NCBI GenBank assembly: GCA_964570625.1
Contig: CAZMYW010000014.1
Span: 1-64,000, forward strand
Length of the DNA: 64,000 nt
DNA from: JBFLXB01 sp964570625
GTDB lineage: Bacteria; Nitrospirota; Nitrospiria; 2-01-FULL-66-17
Reading direction: 5' to 3'
The translations under genes and the position numbers were made by a program. Numbering within the stretch: the stretch's first letter is position 1; each line of letters starts with the position of its first letter. Under the pieces are notes generated by a model that did not search any database, was not told the origin of the DNA, and was given only the letters and a program-made list of their open reading frames with translations. Positions 16,252-25,798 of this stretch are shown in pieces.

Positions 16252-17980
16252 CGATACCGATCGACGCGCCCGTCGGCGAGCCCTATGGGTCTTCGCCGTG
16301 TTCGGTGCGATTTACGCGGCGCTGGCTGTCCGGGTGGTGTATCTCCAGGTCGTCCGCGGTCCGGAGCTCGCGCACCGCGCGGAACGCCAACACGAAAAGT
16401 CGGTGGCGGTCGAAGCGGAGCGGGGCACCATCTACGACCGGAACGGCCGGATCCTGGCAACCGACCTGACCGTCCCGTCGCTGTACGCCATCCCGCCGCT
16501 GATCGACAACCCGGAGTCGATCGCCCGCGAGCTGGCAGCCGTGTTGCGGGTGTCGGCCCGACCCTTGGCGCGACGACTCGGCGAGGACCGCGCGTTCGTG
16601 TGGCTCGAACGGCGGGTGGATCCGGCGGTAGCCCGCGCCGTGGAGGAACTGGGGGCGGAGGGTGTGCGACTGCTTCCGGAGCCTCGGCGGGTCTACCCGC
16701 GCAAGACTCTGTTGAGCCATGTGTTGGGGTTTGCGGGTATCGACCACGGGGGGCTCGAGGGACTGGAGCGGTATTACGACCGGGACCTCCGCGGGGACAA
16801 GGGCTGGTTGATTTACGAACGGGACGGCGCCGGACATCGCCTGTTTCCCAAAGGACTCCGGTACGTGGCGCCCTCGCGCGGTCGAGATCTGGTCCTGACG
16901 ATCGACGAAGTGATCCAATACATCGGCGAACGTGAACTCGACGCCGCGATGACCGAGACGGGCGCCGAGAGCGGGACCTTGATCGTCATGGACCCGTGGG
17001 ACGGGGGGATCCTGGCGTTGGCGGTGCGCCCCACGTTTAATCCCAATAAGGTGGACTACGCGACGCCCGATCAATGGCGTAACCGCGCGGTGACCGACGC
17101 GTTCGAGCCGGGCTCGACGTTCAAAATCGTGACCGCGGTCGCGGCGCTGGAGGCGGGCCTGGTCCGACCCGACGAGGTGATCGACTGCGAAGAAGGGCGG
17201 TGGACCATGCCGGGCGGCGTGCTGCGCGATCATGAGCCCTTGGGCCGGGTGCCGTTTTCCGAGGTGATCGCCAAATCGAGCAACATCGGGACCGCCAAAG
17301 TGGCCCTGCGGCTCGGTCCTGAGCGGCTGGCGCGGGCGATCGCCGCGTTCGGCTTCGGGAAGAAGACCGGGATCGATCTCGGCGGAGAGGCGTCGGGACG
17401 CGTGGCCCCGGTGTCGCGATGGTCCAAGCGGTCGGCGGCCACCATCGCCATCGGTCAAGAACTCATGGTGACGCCGATCCAACTGGCCGCGGCCTACGCC
17501 GCGGTGGCGAACGGCGGGCGTCTGGTCAGGCCGCACCTGGTGGTCCGCGTGGGTGACGCCGAGGGCCGGGACCGAATAGCGCGGTCTCCGGACGCGTCGG
17601 GTCCTCGCGTCATGTCCGAGCGGACCGCGGCGGTGGTGACCCGCCTGCTCGAAGGCGTGGTCGCTCCGGGCGGGACCGGAGCCCTCGCCGCGATCGACGG
17701 CGTGCGTGTGGCGGGGAAAACCGGCACCGCGGAACAAGTGGATCCGGAGACAGGCCGATACTCGTTCGACCGGGAGGTGGCGTCGTTCGTAGGCTTCGTG
17801 CCGTCGCGCCAGCCCGCGGTGGTGATCGCCATCGTCCTGGACAATCCGCGCGGCCGTGTCTGGGGCGGCACCGCGGCCGGGCCGGTGTTCGCGCGGGTGG
17901 CCGAGGCCACGCTGCGGTACCTGAACGCTCCGCGCGAATTGTCAGCCCCGCAGGGCGTGACCCATGTGGCGTGGCAATGA
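16238..17980 (+). CDS. ftsI: Septal peptidoglycan transpeptidase FtsI (PBP3)
   Basis: FtsI crosslinks septal peptidoglycan together with FtsW. The 580-residue class B penicillin-binding protein has a short cytoplasmic tail, one membrane helix (about 15-35), the dimerisation domain with RGTIYDRNGRILATD, and the transpeptidase domain with catalytic motifs STFK (Ser-293), SSN (347-349) and KTGT (494-497). No PASTA domain is present. ATG 16238 overlaps the end of ftsL, and the stop overlaps the start of murE. Confidence 0.95.
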   Translation: MPRPDDTDRRARRRALWVFAVFGAIYAALAVRVVYLQVVRGPELAHRAERQHEKSVAVEAERGTIYDRNGRILATDLTVPSLYAIPPLIDNPESIARELAAVLRVSARPLARRLGEDRAFVWLERRVDPAVARAVEELGAEGVRLLPEPRRVYPRKTLLSHVLGFAGIDHGGLEGLERYYDRDLRGDKGWLIYERDGAGHRLFPKGLRYVAPSRGRDLVLTIDEVIQYIGERELDAAMTETGAESGTLIVMDPWDGGILALAVRPTFNPNKVDYATPDQWRNRAVTDAFEPGSTFKIVTAVAALEAGLVRPDEVIDCEEGRWTMPGGVLRDHEPLGRVPFSEVIAKSSNIGTAKVALRLGPERLARAIAAFGFGKKTGIDLGGEASGRVAPVSRWSKRSAATIAIGQELMVTPIQLAAAYAAVANGGRLVRPHLVVRVGDAEGRDRIARSPDASGPRVMSERTAAVVTRLLEGVVAPGGTGALAAIDGVRVAGKTGTAEQVDPETGRYSFDREVASFVGFVPSRQPAVVIAIVLDNPRGRVWGGTAAGPVFARVAEATLRYLNAPRELSAPQGVTHVAWQ

Positions 17981-19539
17981 CCGCTGTGCGTCGACTGAAG
18001 GCGCTCCTTGACGGAGTATCCGGCGTGACGATCCCGAACGGAACGGATCGCGACATCACGCTGGTGACCGCAGATTCGCGCCGGGTGATCCCCGGCGCGC
18101 TGTTCGCGGCGCTTCGCGGTGTCCGGCAGGACGGTCATCGGTTTCTGTCCGAAGCGATCACCCGAGGGGCGGTCGCGATTGCGGGCGAAGAGGTCGACGC
18201 GATCCGGGCGGCGGACGGACCTCCAAGTCTGGCACGACTCGTGGTTCCGTCCGGGGCCGCGTGGTTCGGCCGTACCATGGCGCGCTGGTGGGGCGACCCG
18301 TCGCATCACCTCGGGCTGATCGGCGTCACTGGGACCAACGGGAAGACGACGACCACGCACCTCATTCGGGCGATCCATCAGGCGGCCGGTCGATCGGTGG
18401 GATTGCTCGGCACGGTGTCCTACGCGATCGGCGACGAGGTCCGTCCGGCTCCCCATACCACGCCCGACGCCGAGACCCTTCAGGCGTTATTGGCGGAGAT
18501 GTCGGCGCGTGGCGTGACCGACGTGGTGATGGAAGTCTCCTCCCACGCGCTGGAGCAGGACCGTGTCGCCGGGTGCGCGTTCGACGTCGGGGTGTTCACG
18601 AACCTCACGCAAGACCACCTGGACTTTCACGGCACCATGGACGCTTACACCGCCGCGAAACGCCGCCTGTTCGAGGCGCTGGGCGAGGACAACCCGAAGA
18701 CGCGGCCGCGGCTGGCGGTGATCAACCGCGACGACCCGCGGTGGAGCGACATGGCCCGGGCCTCGCGCGCGCCGGTGTGGACCTACGGACTCGATCCCGC
18801 GGCCGACGTGTTTCCCGAATCCGTGTCGTCCGGGGTGGACGGCATCCGGTGCCGCGTGCGGACCCCGAAGGGCTATGTGGACCTGATCTCGCCGCTGGCC
18901 GGATCGTATAATCTGTCGAACCTCCTGGCCGCCACCGCGGTGGCGGTCGGGCAAGGCGTGCCGTTGGAGGCGGTCCGCGAGGGCCTTGCCGCGATGACCC
19001 GAGTCCCGGGTCGATTCGAGAAAGTCGAGGTCGGACAGGACTTCACGGTGGTGGTGGATTACGCGCACACGGAGGACGCGTTGCGCCGGGTGTTGGCGGT
19101 GGCCCGCGAACTCTGTCGCGGTCGTCTTATCACCGTGTTCGGGTGCGGCGGCGATCGCGATCCCGGCAAACGGGCGCCGATGGGGCGCGCCGCGGCGCAC
19201 GCGAGCGATCTGGTTGTCCTCACGTCGGACAATCCGCGCGGGGAAGATCCGCTCACGATCATCGCGGCGATCGAACGCGGCATCCGCGAGGAGCTGGCCG
19301 CCCGCCCGGCGGGCCGGCCGTCGGCGTTTTCTCGCCAACCATACCTCACGTTGCCCGACCGGCGGGAAGCGATCGAACGCGCGATCCAAACCGCTGAGCC
19401 CGGCGACCTGGTGGTGATCGCGGGGAAAGGGCACGAGGACTATCAACTGATCGGGTCGCGGCGCCTGGCGTTCGACGACCGGACGGTGGCGAAAGAGGCC
19501 ATCACCCGGCGGCTCGCCGTGCGCGCGCAATCCGCTTAG
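17977..19539 (+). CDS. murE: UDP-MurNAc-L-Ala-D-Glu:meso-diaminopimelate ligase MurE
   Basis: MurE adds the third stem-peptide residue in the cytoplasm. The 520-residue ligase has the ATP loop GVTGTNGKTTTTHLI, the EVSSHALEQDR segment, and DNPR in TSDNPRGEDP, the residues that select meso-diaminopimelate over lysine. ATG 17977 overlaps the ftsI stop (ATGA). The stop codon itself forms the first base of the dispersed element copy B, which separates murE from murF. Confidence 0.96.
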   Translation: MTAVRRLKALLDGVSGVTIPNGTDRDITLVTADSRRVIPGALFAALRGVRQDGHRFLSEAITRGAVAIAGEEVDAIRAADGPPSLARLVVPSGAAWFGRTMARWWGDPSHHLGLIGVTGTNGKTTTTHLIRAIHQAAGRSVGLLGTVSYAIGDEVRPAPHTTPDAETLQALLAEMSARGVTDVVMEVSSHALEQDRVAGCAFDVGVFTNLTQDHLDFHGTMDAYTAAKRRLFEALGEDNPKTRPRLAVINRDDPRWSDMARASRAPVWTYGLDPAADVFPESVSSGVDGIRCRVRTPKGYVDLISPLAGSYNLSNLLAATAVAVGQGVPLEAVREGLAAMTRVPGRFEKVEVGQDFTVVVDYAHTEDALRRVLAVARELCRGRLITVFGCGGDRDPGKRAPMGRAAAHASDLVVLTSDNPRGEDPLTIIAAIERGIREELAARPAGRPSAFSRQPYLTLPDRREAIERAIQTAEPGDLVVIAGKGHEDYQLIGSRRLAFDDRTVAKEAITRRLAVRAQSA

Positions 19540-19664
19540 GAGCCTGTCCATGAATGGTCATCTGCTGCGTTGCCGCTGTGCTTCCGGTGCTCACGTACAC
19601 ACAGAGTACGCTCCGCTCCGGTGCTCTCGGCGCCTTGCATCTGACTCATTCCTGAACAGGCTCT
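19539..19664 (+). repeat. Dispersed element with inverted ends, copy B
   Basis: The element starts with the last G of the murE stop (GGAGCCTG, 19539-19546) and ends CCTGAACAGGCTCT. Its interior closely follows copy A (TGCTGCGTTGCCGCTGTGCT, GTGCTCACGTACACACAGAG, CGGCGCCTTGCATCTG) with scattered substitutions. It occupies most of the 181-base gap between murE and murF, the widest break in the otherwise tightly packed dcw cluster. No open frame or terminator U-tract is present. Confidence 0.85.
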
Positions 19665-19720
19665 GTGGACGGGTGAGAGCCTTGACGCATCTTGGCAGGT
19701 TCAGAGCATGGTGAAGCTGG

Positions 19721-21133
19721 ATGTTTCGAGTCGATGAATTGGCGGCCGCAGTGAGAGGCCGGATCGTGGCCGGACGGCCGGAGGCGCGGATCGAGGCGAT
19801 CTCCACCGACACGCGTCGGCTGCCTCGCGGCGCGATGTATTGGGCCCTCAAGGGGGAACGGTTCGACGGCTCGGCGTTTGTGCCCGATGCCCTGTCCGCG
19901 GGCGCGTGCGGAGCGGTGGTGGCCGAAACGTCGCTGCCCGACCGCGCGGTGTGGCGGGATCGCGACGTCGCGATCCTGGCGGTGGCGGATCCACTGCGCG
20001 CGCTCCAGGACGCGGCGGCCGTGTACCGCGCGCGGTTTCAGATTCCGGTGGTTGGCGTGACCGGCAGCAACGGCAAAACCACCACGAAAGATATGGTCGC
20101 CGCAATTTTGGCGCGGCGCGGGCCCGTGCTGAAAACGCAGGGCAACCTCAACAACCACGTCGGCGTGCCGCTCACGCTGTTCGGATTGTCCTCGGCGCAC
20201 CACGCTGCGGTGGTGGAGCTGGGGATCAATCACCACGGTGAAATGACGCGCCTGTGCGACATCGCGCGACCCACCGTGGGGGTGATCACCAACATCGGTC
20301 ACGCGCACCTCGAAGGGTTCGGGGGGATTGAAGGCGTGGCGCGGGCCAAGGGGGAGCTGTTCGCGGCGCTGCCGTCGGACGGGACGGCCCTGCTCAATGC
20401 GGATGATCCGTGGGTGCTTACCCTGCGGAGGGACCTGCGGTGCGAGTCGCTGACGTTCGGGCTCGGGGATGCGGACGTGCAAGGACGCGTGGTGGATGAC
20501 ACGACGCGGCACGGCACGCGGGTGGAGATTCGCTACGGGGGGGTGACGGTGGACTGTTTCCTGCCGGTGATCGGACGTCACAACGCGTCCAACGCGGTCG
20601 CCGCCGCGGCTGTGGCGGTGGCGTTGGACGTGGACTTCGACACGATTCGGCACGGCCTCGAGGCGTTCCGCCCCGCGACGATGCGAAGCGAACTGGTGTC
20701 CACCCCCGCCGGAATCGACGTGTTCAACGACGCCTACAACGCGAACCCCTCGTCCATGCAGCGGGCGCTGGAAACCGTGGCGCGCCTTCGCGGGGCGGGG
20801 CGCGTCTGGGCTGTGTTGGGCGAAATGCGCGAACTGGGCGAGGCGTCGGAGACGCTCCACCGCGAGGTGGGGCGGGCCGCGGCTGGCGTCGCGCTCGACG
20901 GCTTGGTGGCGGTCGGCCCGGCCGCGCGATGGCTCGCGGACGAAGCGCGCAAGGCGGGCATGCCGGCCCGAGCGATCGAGTGGGTCGAAACCGCAGACGA
21001 AGCGACGCCCGTCATCGCGGCGTGGAGTCGGCCCGGAGATCTGGTCCTGGTCAAAGGGTCCCGACGAGTCGGGTTGGAGCGAGTGGCGGAGGGGCTGGGG
21101 GTGAGCGCGGCCGCGAAGGCCGCCTCCTCATAG
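19721..21133 (+). CDS. murF: UDP-MurNAc-tripeptide:D-Ala-D-Ala ligase MurF
   Basis: MurF completes the pentapeptide precursor. The 470-residue product has the N-terminal uridine-binding domain beginning MFRVDELAAAVRGRIVAGRP, the ATP loop VTGSNGKTTTKDMVAAIL, ELGINHHGEMTRL and the C-terminal FNDAYNANPSSMQRAL motif typical of MurF. It is the first gene after element copy B, with no strong promoter visible, so it is probably read through from murE. Confidence 0.95.
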   Translation: MFRVDELAAAVRGRIVAGRPEARIEAISTDTRRLPRGAMYWALKGERFDGSAFVPDALSAGACGAVVAETSLPDRAVWRDRDVAILAVADPLRALQDAAAVYRARFQIPVVGVTGSNGKTTTKDMVAAILARRGPVLKTQGNLNNHVGVPLTLFGLSSAHHAAVVELGINHHGEMTRLCDIARPTVGVITNIGHAHLEGFGGIEGVARAKGELFAALPSDGTALLNADDPWVLTLRRDLRCESLTFGLGDADVQGRVVDDTTRHGTRVEIRYGGVTVDCFLPVIGRHNASNAVAAAAVAVALDVDFDTIRHGLEAFRPATMRSELVSTPAGIDVFNDAYNANPSSMQRALETVARLRGAGRVWAVLGEMRELGEASETLHREVGRAAAGVALDGLVAVGPAARWLADEARKAGMPARAIEWVETADEATPVIAAWSRPGDLVLVKGSRRVGLERVAEGLGVSAAAKAASS

Positions 21134-21142
21134 CGAGCGCGC

Positions 21143-22219
21143 ATGTTTTATCATCTCTTCTATCCATTACACGCCGACTATGCCTTCCTCAACGTGTTTC
21201 GTTACATCACGTTCCGGACGATCTATGCGGTCTTGACCGCGTTGGTCATCAGTTTCCTGCTCGGGCCCGTGATCATCCGTTGGTTGCAGCGCCTGCACAT
21301 CGGCCAGCAGATCCGCCAGGAAGGCCCCAAGTCCCATCAAGCCAAGTCGGGAACCCCCACGATGGGCGGGTTGTTGATCCTGATCGCCGTGGTGGCCTCC
21401 ACCCTGTTGTGGACGGATCTGACCAATCGCTACGTCTGGGTAGTGATGTTAGCGACGGTCGGGTTCGGCCTCATCGGATTCTGGGACGACTATCTCAAAG
21501 TTGTGAAGCGCCACTCGCGGGGTCTGATGCCGCGGTACAAATTCTCCCTGCAAATTCTCGTGACCTCGGTGGCCGCGGCCGTGTTGGCCACGGCGCCGGG
21601 ATTTTCCACGCAGATCGCCCTGCCGTTTTTCAAGACCGCGCACGTCGACCTGGGCTGGCTGTACCTGGTGTTGGTGGTACTCGTGGTGGTCGGCGCCTCC
21701 AACGCCGTCAACCTGACCGACGGGCTCGACGGCCTGGCGATCGGGCCGGTCATCGTGGCGGCGACTGCGTACATGATCGTGGCGTACGCGGCCGGCCACC
21801 GCAAGATCGCGGACTACCTCTTGATCTCGTACATCGACGGGTCGGGGGAACTGGCCGTGTTCTGCGGCGCGATGATCGGCGCGAGCCTCGGATTCTTGTG
21901 GTTCAACTCCTATCCCGCAACGGTGTTCATGGGCGACGTGGGGTCGCTGCCGCTCGGGGCGGCGTTGGGCCTGGTGGCGGTGGTGTCCAAACACGAACTG
22001 CTCCTGATATTGGTCGGGGGGTTGTTCGTGATCGAGGCGTTGTCGGTGATCTTCCAGGTCGCCTCGTTCAAATCGCGGGGCAAACGCGTGTTCCTGATGG
22101 CGCCGATTCACCATCACTTCGAACTCAAAGGATGGGAAGAGCCCAAGGTCGTGGTGCGGTTCTGGATCATCGCAATCATCTTGGCGCTGTTGAGTCTCAG
22201 CACCTTAAAGTTGCGGTAG
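21143..22219 (+). CDS. mraY: Phospho-MurNAc-pentapeptide translocase MraY
   Basis: MraY transfers phospho-MurNAc-pentapeptide to undecaprenyl phosphate, forming lipid I at the inner membrane. The 358-residue protein has about ten membrane helices and the family motifs SGTPTMGGLLIL, GFWDDYLKV, NAVNLTDGLDGLAIGP (catalytic aspartates), and APIHHHFELKGWEEPKVV. It starts 9 bases after murF and its TAG shares a base with the GTG start of murD. Confidence 0.96.
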   Translation: MFYHLFYPLHADYAFLNVFRYITFRTIYAVLTALVISFLLGPVIIRWLQRLHIGQQIRQEGPKSHQAKSGTPTMGGLLILIAVVASTLLWTDLTNRYVWVVMLATVGFGLIGFWDDYLKVVKRHSRGLMPRYKFSLQILVTSVAAAVLATAPGFSTQIALPFFKTAHVDLGWLYLVLVVLVVVGASNAVNLTDGLDGLAIGPVIVAATAYMIVAYAAGHRKIADYLLISYIDGSGELAVFCGAMIGASLGFLWFNSYPATVFMGDVGSLPLGAALGLVAVVSKHELLLILVGGLFVIEALSVIFQVASFKSRGKRVFLMAPIHHHFELKGWEEPKVVVRFWIIAIILALLSLSTLKLR

Positions 22220-23574
22220 TGGACCTCAAAGGGAAGCGCGTCACGGTGGTGGGGCTGGCGCGGAGCGGCGCCGCCGCGGCGCAGTTGTTGCTTCGCGAGG
22301 GTGCGGCGGTCTCGGTGACCGATCGGAGGCCGGCCGCGGACTTGGCCGAATGGGTGTCGCGGGTCGGCCCGGGAGACGTCCGGTGGTTGTTGGGGGGACA
22401 TCCGGACGAGGCGTTTCGTGACGCGGAGTTGATCGTGCTCAGCCCCGGGGTGCCGTTGGCCAGCCCCCTGCTGCAGGCGGTCCGGGCGCGCGGGATCCCG
22501 GTCTGGAGTGAATTGGAACTCGCGTCCCGATTCGTGTCGGCCCCGATCGTCGCGATCACGGGCAGCAATGGCAAAAGCACAACCACCGCGTTGACCGGTG
22601 AGATGTGCCGGGCGGCGGGCCGGCGGACCTTTGTGGGGGGCAACCTGGGGACCCCGCTGTCAGAGGCGGCCCAGGCCGGCGAGGCGTGGGGAGAAATTGT
22701 GGTCGAGGTCTCGAGCTTCCAATTGGAAACGGTGACGACATTCCATCCCGCGGTGGCGGCGCTGCTCAACGTGACCCCCGATCATCTGGACCGGTACCCT
22801 GATTTCCGGTCGTACGCCGCGGCGAAATGCCGCATCTTCGAATGCCAGCGACGCGAGGACGCAGCGGTCCTCAACGCCGACGATCCAGTCTGTCGTGACC
22901 CAGTCCTGACCGGCACCATCGCCGCCAAGCGGATGCACTTTTCTCGACTCGCTGAACCGGCGGGTGACGCGGTGTGGGTCGACAACGGCGCCATCGTGTA
23001 CCGCCTGGGCGAGCGACGGGGGACCGTGATCGCGCTGGATCAGGTGCGCATCGCCGGCGTGCACAACGTGGAGAACGCGATGGCGGCTGCCGCCATCGCG
23101 TTGTTGCGCGGCATCGCTCCGTCCGCGATCGCCAAGGTTCTGGCGGAGTTTCAGGGGTTGGAGCATCGCCTGGAGTTCGTGCGGGAGCGACAAGGCGTCA
23201 CCTATATCAATGACTCGAAGGGCACCAATGTGGGCGCTGTGCAGAAATCGCTGGAGAGTTTCACCCGTCCGGTGATCCTCATCGCGGGCGGGGTGGACAA
23301 GGGGGGCGACTTTTCGACGCTGCGTCCGGTCGTGATGCGCCGGGTGAAAAAAGCGGTGTTGATCGGCCAGGCGCGACCGCAGCTCCGGAGGGCGTTCGAA
23401 GGCGTGACCACCGTGGCGGAAGCCGAGGGCCTGGAGGAGGCGGTCCGGATCGCGTCCGAGAGCGCGGTCGCGGGGGATGTGGTGTTGTTGTCGCCGGCCT
23501 GCGCGAGTTTTGACCTGTTCCGCGACTTCGAGGATCGGGGCCGGCGCTTCAAAACCTTGGTGAACGCGTTATGA
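22219..23574 (+). CDS. murD: UDP-MurNAc-L-alanine:D-glutamate ligase MurD
   Basis: MurD adds D-glutamate to UDP-MurNAc-Ala. The 451-residue enzyme has the N-terminal nucleotide-binding VVGLARSGAAAAQLLL, the ATP loop ITGSNGKSTTTALTGEM, EVSSFQLETV and HRLEFV with the downstream YINDSKGTN typical of MurD. GTG 22219 overlaps the mraY stop by one base (TAGTG); the open frame continues far upstream but only in antisense to conserved mraY. It overlaps ftsW by ATGA. Confidence 0.95.
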   Translation: MDLKGKRVTVVGLARSGAAAAQLLLREGAAVSVTDRRPAADLAEWVSRVGPGDVRWLLGGHPDEAFRDAELIVLSPGVPLASPLLQAVRARGIPVWSELELASRFVSAPIVAITGSNGKSTTTALTGEMCRAAGRRTFVGGNLGTPLSEAAQAGEAWGEIVVEVSSFQLETVTTFHPAVAALLNVTPDHLDRYPDFRSYAAAKCRIFECQRREDAAVLNADDPVCRDPVLTGTIAAKRMHFSRLAEPAGDAVWVDNGAIVYRLGERRGTVIALDQVRIAGVHNVENAMAAAAIALLRGIAPSAIAKVLAEFQGLEHRLEFVRERQGVTYINDSKGTNVGAVQKSLESFTRPVILIAGGVDKGGDFSTLRPVVMRRVKKAVLIGQARPQLRRAFEGVTTVAEAEGLEEAVRIASESAVAGDVVLLSPACASFDLFRDFEDRGRRFKTLVNAL

Positions 23575-24734
23575 GCCGGCGTCCCGCCCCGCGCAATCCC
23601 GCGGCCTGGCTGACCGCGCGCCTGGAGTCCGACGGGTGGGGCCGCGGCGACGGCCTCCTCGTGTTGGTGGCCGGCGTGTTGGTCCTGATCGGGCTCGTGA
23701 TGGTCTACAGTGCTAGTTCCGCGCTGGCGTCCACGCGTTACGGAGACGCCACCCACTTCATTTCCCGGCAGGCGTTGTGGGCCGCGGTGGGGGTCGTGGC
23801 GTTCGGCGCGGGGGCGGTGATCGACTACCACTGGTGGCGGCGGTTCGTGGTGCCGTTGACGTTGGGCATGATCGTCGTGTTAGTCGTCGTGCTCGTGGCG
23901 GGGTGGACGGTGAACGGGTCGCGCCGCTGGCTGCGTATCGGCGGGCTCTCGATCCAGCCCTCGGAGTTCGCCCGCGTGGTCTTCATCGTGTACCTGGCCC
24001 ACGTCCTCGCCAAACGTGGGGACACGTTGCGATCGCTGAAAGCGCTGGCGCCGGGCCTGGCGGTGGTGGGCGTGGGGATGGGGCTGATCTGGGCGGAGCC
24101 CGACTTGGGCAACGCCGTGGTGCTCGCGACCGTGACCGGCCTGTTGTGCGTGCTCGCCGGCGCCCGGTTGTCGCACCTCGGCGCCTTGGCCGCGTGCGCC
24201 GTGCCGGTGGTGGCGTATGCCGTGATGGGCACCGCCTACCAGCGGCGCCGCTGGCTCGCGTTTCTGGATCCCTGGAGCGATCCCAGCGATGCTGGGTTCC
24301 AGGTGATTCAATCGCTCCTCGCCATCGGCGGGGGCGGCGCGACGGGCGTGGGGCTTGGCGAAGGGCGCCAGAAGCTGTTCTTCCTGCCCGAGCCACATAC
24401 CGACTTCATCTACTCGGTGGTGGGAGAAGAATTGGGGTTGTGGGGCACGTTGGCGATTCTGGTGCTGTTCGCCGCGCTCCTGTGGCGGGGCTGGCGCGTG
24501 GCGTTGGCCACGGCTGATCCGTTCGGCCGCTTGCTGGCGTTCGGACTCTCGGTGGCGATCGGGTTGGCGGCGGCGCTCAATATCGGGGTGGCGACCGGGG
24601 TGTTGCCAACCAAGGGGCTGCCCCTGCCGCTGGTCAGCTACGGCGGCTCGTCACTGGTGGCCAATCTGCTGGCGGTCGGCATTCTGTTCAACATTTCGAG
24701 GCAACGCGGCGTGGGGTGGGGATGCGGGTCGTGA
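23571..24734 (+). CDS. ftsW: Septal peptidoglycan glycosyltransferase FtsW
   Basis: This 387-residue SEDS-family protein polymerises lipid II at the septum with FtsI. It has about ten membrane helices and the family markers LVMVYSASSALAS, IGGLSIQPSEFARV, PEPHTDFIYSVVGEELG (with the essential aspartate loop region) and PLPLVSYGGSSLVANLLAVG near the end. It starts in an ATGA overlap with murD, and its 3' end overlaps the beginning of murG. Confidence 0.95.
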   Translation: MSRRPAPRNPAAWLTARLESDGWGRGDGLLVLVAGVLVLIGLVMVYSASSALASTRYGDATHFISRQALWAAVGVVAFGAGAVIDYHWWRRFVVPLTLGMIVVLVVVLVAGWTVNGSRRWLRIGGLSIQPSEFARVVFIVYLAHVLAKRGDTLRSLKALAPGLAVVGVGMGLIWAEPDLGNAVVLATVTGLLCVLAGARLSHLGALAACAVPVVAYAVMGTAYQRRRWLAFLDPWSDPSDAGFQVIQSLLAIGGGGATGVGLGEGRQKLFFLPEPHTDFIYSVVGEELGLWGTLAILVLFAALLWRGWRVALATADPFGRLLAFGLSVAIGLAAALNIGVATGVLPTKGLPLPLVSYGGSSLVANLLAVGILFNISRQRGVGWGCGS

Positions 24735-25789
24735 TCGCGGGCGGCGGCACCGGCGGCCATTTATACCCCGGGATCGCGTTGGCGCACGAGTTTCTGCGGC
24801 TGCGTCCGGGGTCGTCAGTGTTGTTCGTCGGCACCGAACGAGGCCTCGAGGCGCGCGTCGTGCCTCGCGAGGGATTCGAGTTGGCCACGATCCGGGTCAG
24901 CGGCATGGTGGGGCGCGGGGTGGGGCGGGCGGCTGCCACGCTGGCTCGGTTGCCGGTTGCGTTCGGTCAGGCGTGGACCGTGCTCAGACGGTTTCGCCCC
25001 GATCTGGTGGTGGGGGTCGGGGGGTATGCCGCGGGCCCGACCATCGTCGCGGCTCGTGTCATGCGTCGCGCCATCGTCCTGCTCGAACAGAACGTGGTGC
25101 CCGGCATCACCAATCGTCTGTTGGCGCCGCTGGCCGATGTGGTCGTTGCCGCGTTCGACGAGTCGAAAGCCGTGTGCCGCGGTCGAGTGGAAGTGTTGGG
25201 CAACCCGGTTCGCCGCACGGTGGTCGCGGCGGGGCGCACCGCGTTGCCGCACACGCCTTCGCTGCTGGTCGTCGGCGGCAGCCAAGGGGCGGTGGCGATC
25301 AACCGCGCGGTCGCGGCCGCCCTGGGAAACCTCTCGGCGATCCGCGGTCTCTCGATCGTCCACCAGACCGGACAAACGGACCACGCCGCGACACAGCGAG
25401 CCTACGCGCAGGCGGGCGTGACGGCCACCGTGGAGCCGTACCTCGACGACATGGGGGCTGCGTACGCGAACGCGGCGCTGGTCGTTGCGCGTGCGGGTGC
25501 CACCACCGTGGCGGAACTGACCGCGTGCGGCCGCCCGGCGATTTTCATCCCGTACCCTCACGCGGCGCACAACCACCAGGAGCGCAACGCGCGCGCCCTG
25601 GAGACGGCGGGTGCCGCGCAGATGATCCTTGAGCGCGAGTTGAGCGGGGAGCGTTTGGCCGGGGCGGTCGCGGATCTGCTGAGCGACCGCGCGCGTCTGG
25701 TGCGTATGGCGGACGCCAGCCTCGCCTTGGGCCGTCCCGATGCGGGTGAGCAGATCGCCCGCCGGTGTCTCGCGCTGGTGGAACGGTGA
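24722..25789 (+). CDS. murG: UDP-GlcNAc:lipid I GlcNAc transferase MurG
   Basis: MurG makes lipid II on the inner face of the membrane. The GT-B protein of about 355 residues begins MRVVIAGGGTGGHLYPGIAL, the G-loop that binds the lipid phosphates, and has GVGGYAAGP, the second GGSQGAVAINRAV loop, and the UDP-GlcNAc site ARAGATTVAELTACGRPAIF. ATG 24722 is preferred; GTG 24716 would add two residues. It overlaps ftsW by 13 bases. Confidence 0.95.
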   Translation: MRVVIAGGGTGGHLYPGIALAHEFLRLRPGSSVLFVGTERGLEARVVPREGFELATIRVSGMVGRGVGRAAATLARLPVAFGQAWTVLRRFRPDLVVGVGGYAAGPTIVAARVMRRAIVLLEQNVVPGITNRLLAPLADVVVAAFDESKAVCRGRVEVLGNPVRRTVVAAGRTALPHTPSLLVVGGSQGAVAINRAVAAALGNLSAIRGLSIVHQTGQTDHAATQRAYAQAGVTATVEPYLDDMGAAYANAALVVARAGATTVAELTACGRPAIFIPYPHAAHNHQERNARALETAGAAQMILERELSGERLAGAVADLLSDRARLVRMADASLALGRPDAGEQIARRCLALVER

Positions 25790-25798
25790 AGGGCGCCG